From an uncultured Collinsella sp. (lineage in GTDB: Bacteria > Actinomycetota > Coriobacteriia > Coriobacteriales > Coriobacteriaceae), in contig CABSYW010000013.1 in NCBI GenBank assembly GCA_902482035.1, positions 1-61,757 on the forward strand: 61,757 nt of DNA. Reading direction: 5' to 3'. Position numbers and translations under genes: made by a program. Under the pieces are notes generated by a model. The model searched no databases. It saw only the letters and a list, made by a program, of their open reading frames with translations, and was not told the origin of the DNA. Positions 51,202-58,534 of the stretch are shown in pieces (within the stretch, counting starts at the first letter, position 1; the number at the start of each line of letters is the position of its first letter).

Positions 51202-51318
51202 CGATAACTCCCCTTCAGCTTTGTTACGCGATTTATCATTGTAGTGCATGAGTGTCATGTTCACGTAAATTTGGGTATGAGCGCAAAGAACGACAACGTT
51301 TCGACGAGAGGATTCTTC

Positions 51319-52257
51319 ATGACTACCGATCAGCCGATTGATGTTGCGATTATCGGTGGAGGCCCCGCGGGCTATGCTGCCGCCATTTACGCTGCGCGTG
51401 CCAACCTGACGACGACCGTGATTGAGCAGGGCATGTCGGGTGGACAGATCGCCACGACCAATGAAGTCGAGAACTATCCGGGCATTCCGCTCTTGAGTGG
51501 CGCCGAACTCGGCGAGCGTTTTCAGCAGCATGCAGAGGGCCTGGGAGCGCAGGTCGCATGGAGCATGGTTACGGGTATCGATTACGATGCCGATGCAGCG
51601 CTGTTTATGGTGCATCACGACATGGGCGATACGCTGGCCTCGAGCGTTATCGCTTGCATGGGTGCCACCCCGCGTCCGGCAGGTTTCGCTGGCGAGGAAA
51701 CCTATCGCGGTCGTGGCGTTTCATATTGCGCAACATGTGACGGCATGTTCTTCCGCGGCAAACAGGTCTTTGTAATCGGTGGTGGCAATTCGGGATGCGA
51801 AGAGGCACTGTTCCTGTCAGACATTGCCAGCAGTGTGACCATCGTGCTGCGCCGCGACCAGTTCCGTGCGCCCGATGGTGTTGTTCAGAAAGTACTCGAA
51901 AAGGACAATATTACAGTTAGGTACCAAACTAGTATTGTGGAGCTCTCGGGCGAAGCCATGCCAACGACGATCGCCTTTAAGGACAATTCATCCGGGGAAA
52001 TTCATACCGAGTCATTTGAGCCCGGCTCTTTCGGCATCTTTGTCTATACCGGGACGCAACCCCATACCGAACTTGTCGAGCATCTAGTCGATCTGGCGCC
52101 TGATGGCGGCATTCTGACTGATGAATCCATGGCGACCCGCACGCCAGGTCTATTTGCCGCTGGCGATATCCGTTCCAAGCGTTTGCGCCAGGTTGTGACC
52201 GCGGTTTCTGACGGAGCCATAGCGGCAACCAGCGCATACGCATTTCTCCGTAGATAA
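51319..52257 (+). CDS. trxB: Thioredoxin reductase
   Basis: 312 residues. FAD site IGGGPAGYAAAIYAARA at the N-terminus, redox-active CATCDG (residues about 140-145), NADPH site GGGNSGCEEA, and C-terminal FAD motif FAAGDIR. It reduces thioredoxin with NADPH. ATG 51319 follows GAGAGGA; the longer frame upstream is not family-like. No thioredoxin gene is in the window. Confidence 0.94.
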   Translation: MTTDQPIDVAIIGGGPAGYAAAIYAARANLTTTVIEQGMSGGQIATTNEVENYPGIPLLSGAELGERFQQHAEGLGAQVAWSMVTGIDYDADAALFMVHHDMGDTLASSVIACMGATPRPAGFAGEETYRGRGVSYCATCDGMFFRGKQVFVIGGGNSGCEEALFLSDIASSVTIVLRRDQFRAPDGVVQKVLEKDNITVRYQTSIVELSGEAMPTTIAFKDNSSGEIHTESFEPGSFGIFVYTGTQPHTELVEHLVDLAPDGGILTDESMATRTPGLFAAGDIRSKRLRQVVTAVSDGAIAATSAYAFLRR

Positions 52258-52297
52258 GTACGATAATATATCTTATGTAAGGTTGTTATCTTTAAAC

Positions 52298-52340
52298 AAA
52301 GTGGTTGGACGGTGCATCAATGTGCTGTCCAACCACTTTT
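52298..52340. terminator. trxB terminator
   Basis: Perfect 13-bp stem AAAGTGGTTGGAC (52298-52310) / GTCCAACCACTTT (52327-52339), T-rich end on both strands. Confidence 0.9.
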
Positions 52341-52361
52341 ACTTGCCGGCTATGTGGTATG

Positions 52362-52387
52362 CAAAACTAGATAATCTAGAATACAAT
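52362..52387 (+). promoter_or_regulatory. Promoter/operator of the DUF1836 gene
   Basis: Palindrome CTAGATAATCTAG (52367-52379) lies directly before the -10 hexamer TACAAT (52382-52387). The 12 bases CAAAACTAGATA (52362-52373) are repeated in the degV operator at 54036-54047, so both sites probably bind the same protein. Confidence 0.65.
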
Positions 52388-52411
52388 ATAGATAATGAAC
52401 GGAGGACCTTT

Positions 52412-53023
52412 ATGAACCACGTTAAACACGTTATTCCGATGTCTGATTCGTCGGTCAGCATTAAGCCTGAGGATATTCAGCCCACTGTGCTGCCCGATGC
52501 ATTTATTCAGTCCGATATCGTGCGTAAACTTAATACATTGAGCCTGACTCGCTATGACCAGCTGCCCAACGTGACGCTCTACCGCGATCAGGTCATTGAG
52601 TATGTCGCGCTGTGGATGGAGCCACTGTCCATTTGCGTGGAGCAGCCTGTCATTACGCCATCGATGATCAATAACTATGTGAAGATCGGCCTGGTGCCTG
52701 CTCCGGTCAAAAAGCAATATGGCCGCGAGCAGATTGCTCGCCTGATCGCTATCTGCATCTTTAAGCAAGTGCTGCCCATTGCCGCGGTTCAGGCGCTCTT
52801 CAATATCCAGCGTTTGAGCTACGATGCCCCGACTGCCTTCGATTATGTGGTCGATCAGCTCGAGGCATCGATTCGCGCGGCGTTTTCTGTCGAGCAGACG
52901 CCGGTTCCCGATACAGCGCATCAGGTCACACGCGAGTCGCTGCTTGTGCGCAGTGCCGTATCGTCCTTTGTTTCGAAGGCGTACTTGATGAGCTATCTCA
53001 AGTTCAATGGGTTTAATAGCTAG
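52412..53023 (+). CDS. DUF1836 domain regulator
   Basis: 203 residues. The middle part (VITPSMINNYVKIGLVPAPVKKQYGREQIARLIAI) resembles the MerR-like DNA-binding domain of DUF1836 proteins, which have no established target. ATG 52412 follows GGAGG. The gene has its own promoter with a palindrome also found before degV, which suggests it regulates itself and degV. The shared terminator at 53033-53083 closes both convergent genes. Confidence 0.8.
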   Translation: MNHVKHVIPMSDSSVSIKPEDIQPTVLPDAFIQSDIVRKLNTLSLTRYDQLPNVTLYRDQVIEYVALWMEPLSICVEQPVITPSMINNYVKIGLVPAPVKKQYGREQIARLIAICIFKQVLPIAAVQALFNIQRLSYDAPTAFDYVVDQLEASIRAAFSVEQTPVPDTAHQVTRESLLVRSAVSSFVSKAYLMSYLKFNGFNS

Positions 53024-53032
53024 CCGACGTAT

Positions 53033-53083
53033 AAAACGGGCGGGACAAAGAGCCATCTGTCACTTTGTCCCGCCCGTTTTTTT
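53033..53083. terminator. Bidirectional terminator between DUF1836 gene and degV
   Basis: Perfect 18-bp stem (53033-53050 with 53063-53080), GC-rich with A tract on one side and T tract on the other, so it can end both convergent transcripts. Confidence 0.93.
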
Positions 53084-53096
53084 GCTTGGTTTGACT

Positions 53097-53963
53097 TTAT
53101 TTGCCCGAAGCTACGCCCATACCGTAGCCGATGATGAGGCCGTGCATCTCGGCGTAATAGGAATCCAGGCCGTTGCAGGGCATGATGATGGTCTTGGAGC
53201 CGGGCCAGTGCTCCACAATGCGGCTGGCCAGTGCCTGGGCGCCGGCCTCGTTCTCCACATGGTCGATGATGACCTCACCGCCCGTAAAGCCCTCGGCTTC
53301 CATAGTGTCGATGATCTTGTTGAGCATCTTCTTTTCGCCTCGCGTGTGCCCCACGAGTTCGATTTTACCGGCCTCACTCGCCGTGCCCAAAATGCGTATA
53401 TTGAGCTTGTTGGCAATGACGCCGGCTGCCTTAGGGATACGTCCGGCTTTGGCGAGATTTTCGTAATTGCACAAGCTGAAGAGGATTTTGCTGTTCTGTT
53501 CAAGACTATCGAAGTATGCGCAAGCGTCCTCGAATGAGACATCCGGATTGCTTGCAAGATAGCGGTCGAACAGCAAGAAAATGAGGTCCATTTTGCCGCC
53601 AGCTGCGCGTGAATTGACTAGATGAATCTGTCGGTCGGGCTCCTTGGCAAGAACCATATCGCGAGCCGTGGCTGCCGCGTTGTAGCTGCCCGACACGCCC
53701 TCAGAGATTGGCATGCAGATGGTCTTGTCTGCCAATTTGAAGAGCTCGGCCCACTCCCCTACGCTGGGACAAGCGCTCGAAGAAGCGTTCGTCTCCGCCA
53801 TAACAGCGCAGTTAAGCTCATGAACATCGAGCGAAAGGTCATCGACGAATTCACGCTCCCCCACTCGAATTTTGAGGGGCGCAAATGCAAAGGTGGTATG
53901 GGGTGCGGTCGGTTGCCAATCGCGGAGGTTGCAGCTTGAATCGGAGATAAGTGCCCAGCTCAT
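53097..53963 (-). CDS. DegV family fatty-acid-binding protein
   Basis: 288 residues. DegV fold with N-terminal ISDSSCNL, PISEGVSGSYNAA and GKIELVGHTRGEKK segments. In Gram-positive bacteria one subset (FakB) presents fatty acids to the kinase FakA; others have no known ligand. No fakA is in the window, so the specific role is open. Upstream lies a -10 TATAAT and a 31-bp palindrome. Confidence 0.88.
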   Translation of the reverse strand: MSWALISDSSCNLRDWQPTAPHTTFAFAPLKIRVGEREFVDDLSLDVHELNCAVMAETNASSSACPSVGEWAELFKLADKTICMPISEGVSGSYNAAATARDMVLAKEPDRQIHLVNSRAAGGKMDLIFLLFDRYLASNPDVSFEDACAYFDSLEQNSKILFSLCNYENLAKAGRIPKAAGVIANKLNIRILGTASEAGKIELVGHTRGEKKMLNKIIDTMEAEGFTGGEVIIDHVENEAGAQALASRIVEHWPGSKTIIMPCNGLDSYYAEMHGLIIGYGMGVASGK

Positions 53964-53992
53964 AGAGGGTCCTTTCTAATTGTTCTTCAACA

Positions 53993-54051
53993 ATTATAGC
54001 TTTCTTGCTGACCGATTGGGCCGCTATCTAGTATTCAAAACTAGATAGCGG
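53993..54051 (-). promoter_or_regulatory. degV promoter and palindromic operator
   Basis: -10 TATAAT on the minus strand at 53993-53998. Upstream, CCGCTATCTAGT (54021-54032) and ACTAGATAGCGG (54040-54051) form a perfect 12-bp inverted repeat around 7 bases. It shares CAAAACTAGATA with the DUF1836 gene promoter. Confidence 0.7.
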
Positions 54052-54070
54052 ACTGCACGAAAGACAAAAG

Positions 54071-54105
54071 AATGGACCTCGCAACTTAAAGCCACGAGGT
54101 CCACA
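54071..54105 (-). terminator. Terminator after the NlpC/P60 gene
   Basis: GGACCTCG/CGAGGTCC stem (54074-54081 with 54095-54102); on the minus strand it is followed by ATTCTTTTG. It ends the pgsA2-to-nlpC transcript. Confidence 0.75.
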
Positions 54106-54127
54106 TTCACACGCTGTGTAAGATGAC

Positions 54128-55255
54128 TTAGTAACGCACGAAGATGTAGTTATTGTTCATGCCGGCGGCAACGGAGCTGATGATAACACCCGTATTGTAG
54201 TCGGAAGCATGAATCATCTGACCACCACCGATGTAAATGCCGGTGTGGTACGAGTTGACCACAACGTCACCGGGCTGCGGATCGGAAACACGCGTCCAGC
54301 CCATAAAGGTACCCGTGGTGCCCAGGCGGCAATAGCGACCAGTGAGGCAATAGCTAACAAAACCAGAGCAGTCGAAGCTGTTCGGGCCAATTCCGCCCCA
54401 GGAATAAGCGCAACCAAGCTTGCTGTATGCACGCGAGACAACAGAACCGCCGTCGACGGACTGGCTCGGAGCAGAAGGCGTCGGAGCCGGAGCAGGCGTG
54501 GAGGGCTGCGGCGTCGGAGCAGGTGCCGGCGTAGGAGCCGGAGTGTTGCCGCCCTGGTTGTTGTTATTGCTGGTCTGGCCACCGTTATTGGTGTTCTCGG
54601 TCGTACCGGCAGTCTCGTTGCTCACCGTGGCCTTCTCGGCGGTACTGGCGTTGATGCCGGCCTGCAGCGCGGCGTTGGCCTCGGCCTCGGCGGCTAGCTC
54701 GGCCTGCAGCTGTGAATCCAGGGAGTTTACGACGTTCTGGGCTTCAGCCTGCTGAGCGTTAAGCTCGTCGACCTTCTTTTGCGTGGCGGCGACGTTCTTC
54801 TCCTGCTCGGCCTGCTTATCGGTGAGCTGCTGCTTAAGCTCCTTGACCTCTTGAATGGTCTGAGCTTGCTTATCGGAAACTTTGCCGTAGTAGAACAGAC
54901 GGTTGAGCATATCGCTCAGGTCATCGACACCCGTCAGAACCTGAAGCAGGCTCAGACCGCCGGTTTTGTACTCGCCGGCGACATAGGTCGAGAGCTTGGC
55001 CTGACCATCGGCGATCTCTTGCTGCTTTTGCGTGATCTCGCCAGCAGTCTGATCGAGCGCCTGCGTCTGCGTGGCGAGCTCATCGTAAATCTGCTGGGTT
55101 TGGGTACCGATCTGCTCGAGCTTAGTACGAGCAGCGGCAAGGTCGGATGCGGTATCGGCGTAGGCAGGAGCCGCGAGGCCCAAGCCCAAAACACAAGCGA
55201 GGGTTGCCGTAGCAGCGCAGCGTGCCATGTTTTTGTGCGTATTTGCTGTGCGCAT
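54128..55255 (-). CDS. Secreted NlpC/P60 cell-wall endopeptidase
   Basis: 375 residues. Signal peptide (ATATLACVLGLGLAAPAYA), long coiled coil (about residues 35-205), Pro/Ala/Thr-rich linker, and a C-terminal NlpC/P60 domain with catalytic Cys in FDCSGFVSYC and His in YHTGIYIGG. Such RipA-like hydrolases cut peptidoglycan stems at division. It starts 33 bases after apt, with AAAGGAAG upstream. Coiled coil may bind an FtsEX-type activator, but none is visible here. Confidence 0.92.
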   Translation of the reverse strand: MRTANTHKNMARCAATATLACVLGLGLAAPAYADTASDLAAARTKLEQIGTQTQQIYDELATQTQALDQTAGEITQKQQEIADGQAKLSTYVAGEYKTGGLSLLQVLTGVDDLSDMLNRLFYYGKVSDKQAQTIQEVKELKQQLTDKQAEQEKNVAATQKKVDELNAQQAEAQNVVNSLDSQLQAELAAEAEANAALQAGINASTAEKATVSNETAGTTENTNNGGQTSNNNNQGGNTPAPTPAPAPTPQPSTPAPAPTPSAPSQSVDGGSVVSRAYSKLGCAYSWGGIGPNSFDCSGFVSYCLTGRYCRLGTTGTFMGWTRVSDPQPGDVVVNSYHTGIYIGGGQMIHASDYNTGVIISSVAAGMNNNYIFVRY

Positions 55256-55287
55256 GTAGCTTCCTTTCCAGTAACTAAGGGTAACGG

Positions 55288-55818
55288 CTAGTCCACCGTC
55301 ACCAGGCTAAAGAGCTCCACATCGTCATCAGACGGCGTGAGCTTCTCGCGCGGGTTGAGAAACGCAAGCTCAAGGATACAACCGTAACCGACAAGCTTTG
55401 CGCCCATATCTCGCACCAGTTTACCTGTTGCCTCGACGGTTCCGCCCGTCGCGACCAAGTCGTCCAGAATCAACACGGTATCTTTAGAGCTGATAGCGTC
55501 GGCATGGATCTCAATTGAATCGGTGCCGTACTCGAGCTCGTAGCTCTGGCTTACGGTCTCGCGCGGCAGCTTGCCCGGTTTACGTGCGGGAACAAAGCCA
55601 GCGCCAAGAGCTACAGCCACCGGTACGCCAACCATAAAGCCACGAGCCTCGGGACCCACGACCTTGGTGATTCCCATGCCGGCAAAGTGCTCGGCGAGGG
55701 CATCGGTCATGGCTTTGAGCGCCTCGGGATTGCCAAAGAGCGGCGTGATGTCTTTAAAGATGACTCCGGGCTCGGGATAGTCGGGGATGTCGACGATTTG
55801 AGATTCGAAGTCGTACAT
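55288..55818 (-). CDS. apt: Adenine phosphoribosyltransferase
   Basis: 176 residues. Salvages adenine to AMP. PRPP-binding motif VLILDDLVATGGT near residues 119-131, and N-terminal IPDYPEPGVIFKDITPLF typical of Apt. ATG 55818 follows GAAAGG; a TTG 15 bases upstream is less likely. Confidence 0.95.
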   Translation of the reverse strand: MYDFESQIVDIPDYPEPGVIFKDITPLFGNPEALKAMTDALAEHFAGMGITKVVGPEARGFMVGVPVAVALGAGFVPARKPGKLPRETVSQSYELEYGTDSIEIHADAISSKDTVLILDDLVATGGTVEATGKLVRDMGAKLVGYGCILELAFLNPREKLTPSDDDVELFSLVTVD

Positions 55819-55858
55819 TTCAGGACCTTTCAATGGGTTGCCGGATAAGCGGCAGCGG

Positions 55859-56737
55859 TTATTTGGCCGCGGTGGCGGTGCCGGATTGCGAAGGGGGGAC
55901 GACCTTGAGCGGCTTGACGAGAGAATCCTCGTGCGAAGCCGGCGCGGCTATCTCTTCGTTTTTGGCCTTGGTGGACTCGGAGCGAGTGATTTCCTCATCG
56001 AGTGCATCGATGTCGGCGTCCTCGACCACGGCGTTGAGCGACTCAAAAACGCGGTTCTTGAGCAGCGCAGTGTGCACACCTTCCGTCAGGTCGTGAAGCT
56101 TCTTAAACGCACGCTCGAGCTTGGCGTCGCGCTCGTCATCGGAGGTATCCATTCCGAGCATGCTCACGAGCACCTGCTCAAACATCGAGGACTCGCGGTT
56201 GGCGGAAGACACGTACTGACGCAGGTTGCGCGGCTCGATATGGAAGCGTGACAGCTCGGAGCAGTAGCGGATGATCGGAAAATCGCGGCCATCGACAAGC
56301 TCGCGATTCTGCGGACTCTTGATGATGCGAATGAGGTCGTTCTCGGCGAGTGAGCGGATAAACGAAATCTCGACGCCCAGCATATCGGGAATGGTCTCGA
56401 TGGGATGCAGCTTTTGCTTAGTCTCCTTGGGCTCCGTCTTGAGCGGAACATCGGACAGCAAGCCCACCTCGTAGGCGAGCGTTGACAGGTCCGTGGCGTT
56501 TTCCAAGCGCTGCTTAATCACGTTGAGCGGCATGTAGCGGGTCTTCTGCAAGTGCAGGATGACCTCCAGGCGATCAACGTCCTCCTTGGAGTACTGACGG
56601 TATCCCTTAGGCGTACGATGAGGGGTAATGAGCCCCTCATCCTCTAGAAATCTAATTTTTGAGTTCGAAAGATCGGGGTATGCGCCTCGAAGTAGGTTGA
56701 CGACTTGGCCGATACTCAGATAGTTGCGTTCGGCCAT
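55859..56737 (-). CDS. MerR-type regulator, FtsR-like
   Basis: 292 residues. N-terminal winged helix MerR domain (YLSIGQVVNLLRGAYPDLSNSKIRFLEDEGLITPHRTPKGYRQYS) with extra residues in the first helix region typical of actinobacterial FtsR (Rv1828 group), then a long helical part and acidic tail. FtsR activates ftsZ in Corynebacterium. It follows the FHA gene by 3 bases, as Rv1828 follows garA in mycobacteria. Its targets here are unknown. Confidence 0.85.
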   Translation of the reverse strand: MAERNYLSIGQVVNLLRGAYPDLSNSKIRFLEDEGLITPHRTPKGYRQYSKEDVDRLEVILHLQKTRYMPLNVIKQRLENATDLSTLAYEVGLLSDVPLKTEPKETKQKLHPIETIPDMLGVEISFIRSLAENDLIRIIKSPQNRELVDGRDFPIIRYCSELSRFHIEPRNLRQYVSSANRESSMFEQVLVSMLGMDTSDDERDAKLERAFKKLHDLTEGVHTALLKNRVFESLNAVVEDADIDALDEEITRSESTKAKNEEIAAPASHEDSLVKPLKVVPPSQSGTATAAK

Positions 56738-56740
56738 GCC

Positions 56741-57175
56741 CTACTCACCGGTTTCGATGCGCTCCGGCGTGCTCTCGTGGTAGATGAGCGTAAACGTACC
56801 GATCTGGACGGAAGAACCGTCGTGCAGCGGGGCTGCATTGACGATGGCACCGTCGACCCAGGTGCCATTGAGCGAGCCCAAGTCCTCGATGCGAGCGCCG
56901 AGGCCCTCGCGAATAATGCGCGCGTGGCTGCGCGAAACGGTCATGTCATTGAGGAAGATGCCGTTCGCGGGATCGCGGCCGATGGTGGTCACGTCATCCT
57001 CGAGCTCAAAGGCGGCACCAGTCTGCGGACCCTTGACGATGGACAGAACGGGGGCGGTGATGCGCACGTTGGCCATGAGGTCGGGAACGGTGACGTCGCT
57101 TGAAGGCACGCGGAATACGCTGGTAGCGTCAGCAGTCTTATCATTCTGAGGCATATTGTTAACCATGTTGTCCAT
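56741..57175 (-). CDS. GarA/OdhI-like FHA domain protein
   Basis: 144 residues. C-terminal FHA domain with GRDPANGIFLNDMTVSRSHARI and LGSLNGTWVDG. The N-terminal tail has ATSVFRVP with Thr18; in GarA and OdhI the corresponding TSVFR carries the Thr phosphorylated by PknB/PknG, which then binds its own FHA domain. Those proteins control 2-oxoglutarate metabolism. ATG 57175; ribosome site AGGGG is weak. Set between pgsA2 and the MerR gene. Confidence 0.85.
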   Translation of the reverse strand: MDNMVNNMPQNDKTADATSVFRVPSSDVTVPDLMANVRITAPVLSIVKGPQTGAAFELEDDVTTIGRDPANGIFLNDMTVSRSHARIIREGLGARIEDLGSLNGTWVDGAIVNAAPLHDGSSVQIGTFTLIYHESTPERIETGE

Positions 57176-57241
57176 GACAACCCCTAACTTATCGCGGACG
57201 TGCCGCAAATAATGAACCGTACGTAATCATACCCCAACGAA

Positions 57242-57946
57242 TCAGTCTTCGATTTCAGGGTTCAGAAAGTCGATGTCCTCGTCTTCGGGATGCATGAGAG
57301 CCTGTTTAATGGCCGCTCCGCCCTTAATGGAGTAGATGACAGCCGTGAGCATGGAGAAGATCACGCCGCCGTACACAAAGAAGATGCCGAGGGGCACCGA
57401 GCTTCCGTTGAGGCCTGGGAAGGCCGTAAGGGCTGAAGGCAAAAGATGCAGGCCGTCAATAACGGGGAACCCGAGTAGCATGAGCGAGAAGCCGGTCATG
57501 AGCAGCGCTGTGGCAATCTTTCCGGGGAAGACGACATCGATGGGGCGACGGTGATAATGGCGCACGATAAGCGTGCCGATGCCCAAATAGATGTCGCGGC
57601 CAATAATGAGCACGCAGACCCAGATGGGCAGCTCTCCGCGAACCACCAGTCCCAGCACGCCGGTGAACAGCAGCGCACGGTCACAAATGGGATCCATGAC
57701 CTTGCCGAGCCACGAGACCGTCTTAGTCATGCGGGCGATCTGACCGTCCATCCAGTCGGTGGAGGCGGCAACGGCGTAGATAACGATGGCGATGACGCGG
57801 TTGTTATCCGTCACAAACAGGTACAGAAATACCAGGGTGAGGATCAGGCGCGTAAAGGTGATGAAATTGGAGATCGTAAAGATCTTATTCGACGGGTAAT
57901 CGGAAGTGCCGATAAGCTCCTTTTTGATCTTCTTTTTGATGCCCAC
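57242..57946 (-). CDS. Second CDP-alcohol phosphatidyltransferase
   Basis: 234 residues with about six membrane helices. The family motif is complete in the segment from STDWMDGQIARM to MDPICDR. It differs from the pgsA product at 36335: longer, with an acidic C-terminus (EDEDIDFLNPEIED). Substrate unknown; could be a second phosphatidylglycerol phosphate or cardiolipin-type synthase. GTG 57946 follows GGGGGAG; a frame to 58081 would run through the promoter. Confidence 0.82.
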   Translation of the reverse strand: MGIKKKIKKELIGTSDYPSNKIFTISNFITFTRLILTLVFLYLFVTDNNRVIAIVIYAVAASTDWMDGQIARMTKTVSWLGKVMDPICDRALLFTGVLGLVVRGELPIWVCVLIIGRDIYLGIGTLIVRHYHRRPIDVVFPGKIATALLMTGFSLMLLGFPVIDGLHLLPSALTAFPGLNGSSVPLGIFFVYGGVIFSMLTAVIYSIKGGAAIKQALMHPEDEDIDFLNPEIED

Positions 57947-57982
57947 AGGACTCCCCCGCTGGTTAACGACAAAACTTTCGAT

Positions 57983-58011
57983 ACTATACCCGTTCCAGCG
58001 ATGTCTATCCA
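57983..58011 (-). promoter_or_regulatory. pgsA2 operon promoter
   Basis: Minus strand: TGGATA (58006-58011), 17-base spacer, TATAGT (57983-57988) preceded by GGG. Serves pgsA2-garA-ftsR-apt-nlpC. Confidence 0.6.
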
Positions 58012-58073
58012 GCGTAAGCATAGAGAGTCCAGACATGTGGAGGGCGCTTTTAGGCGGCGGGGATTTCGCATTC

Positions 58074-58130
58074 GTGTACATCAGCCTCCAAACATGTCGA
58101 AAAATGTCGATTTTGGTGGCTGATGTACAC
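58074..58130. repeat. 57-bp hairpin upstream of pgsA2
   Basis: GTGTACATCAGCC TCCAAA (58074-58092) pairs with TTTGGTGGCTGATGTACAC (58112-58130) with one mismatch. The 19-base centre contains ATGTCGA twice. Same long-arm build as families E and F but unrelated in sequence, and only one copy in the window. Confidence 0.8.
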
Positions 58131-58200
58131 GTTTTGATTCGGTGATTACATCGAGCGGGAACGTTGTTGCTTTAAGCAAAATAATCATGGTGATTAAAAC

Positions 58201-58231
58201 AAAAAAGGTCAGGCACTAGATGCCTGACCTG
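58201..58231 (-). terminator. Terminator of the former tRNA-Pro gene
   Basis: GGTCAGGCA (58207-58215) pairs with TGCCTGACC (58221-58229) and, on the minus strand, runs into six T. It lies directly after the 3' end of the tRNA remnant. Confidence 0.88.
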
Positions 58232-58239
58232 CAAACTTC

Positions 58240-58284
58240 TGGTCGGGACGACTGGATTCGAACCAGCGACCCCTTGACCCCCAG
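58240..58284 (-). tRNA. 3' fragment of tRNA-Pro(GGG), attachment site
   Basis: Minus strand: anticodon loop CTGGGGG, 3' anticodon stem, T arm with GGTTCGAATCC, acceptor strand and encoded CCA at 58242-58240. The 5' half (acceptor, D arm) is missing; the sequence beyond 58284 is not tRNA. This is the expected core left when an element integrates into a tRNA gene. The restored tRNA gene should lie at the other end of the element, beyond the window. Confidence 0.85.
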
Positions 58285-58534
58285 CGGGGTCAGAATGACC
58301 CTGACCTGTGCTTATTTTGTTAAAACACGCGCAGATAGCGCAAGTAGCGCATTTCCGCATTTGTAAATTTTACCAGCTCAGCGTGGTCTGTCCAGATAGC
58401 ATATTATCGGCTTCGAGGAGCGCGGTGCAGCCGGTGATTTAATCAACGGGGGTAGGAGCCCCGAATCGTCGCCGTTCCGGGTTCCCACAGGTGGGCCCGC
58501 CTGTTTCTAATCAACTGCGGATTTAGGAGCAGAC
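58285..58534. other. Left end of the integrated element
   Basis: 250 bases between the attachment core and the integrase. It should hold integrase arm-binding sites, but I see no clear direct repeats. A GACCCC/GGGGTC palindrome overlaps the core edge at 58277-58291. No gene found. Confidence 0.5.

Noticed and set aside
58240..58284. Functional tRNA gene
   Set aside because: Only the anticodon loop to the CCA end is present; the D arm and 5' acceptor strand are missing, and upstream bases do not pair with the acceptor strand.
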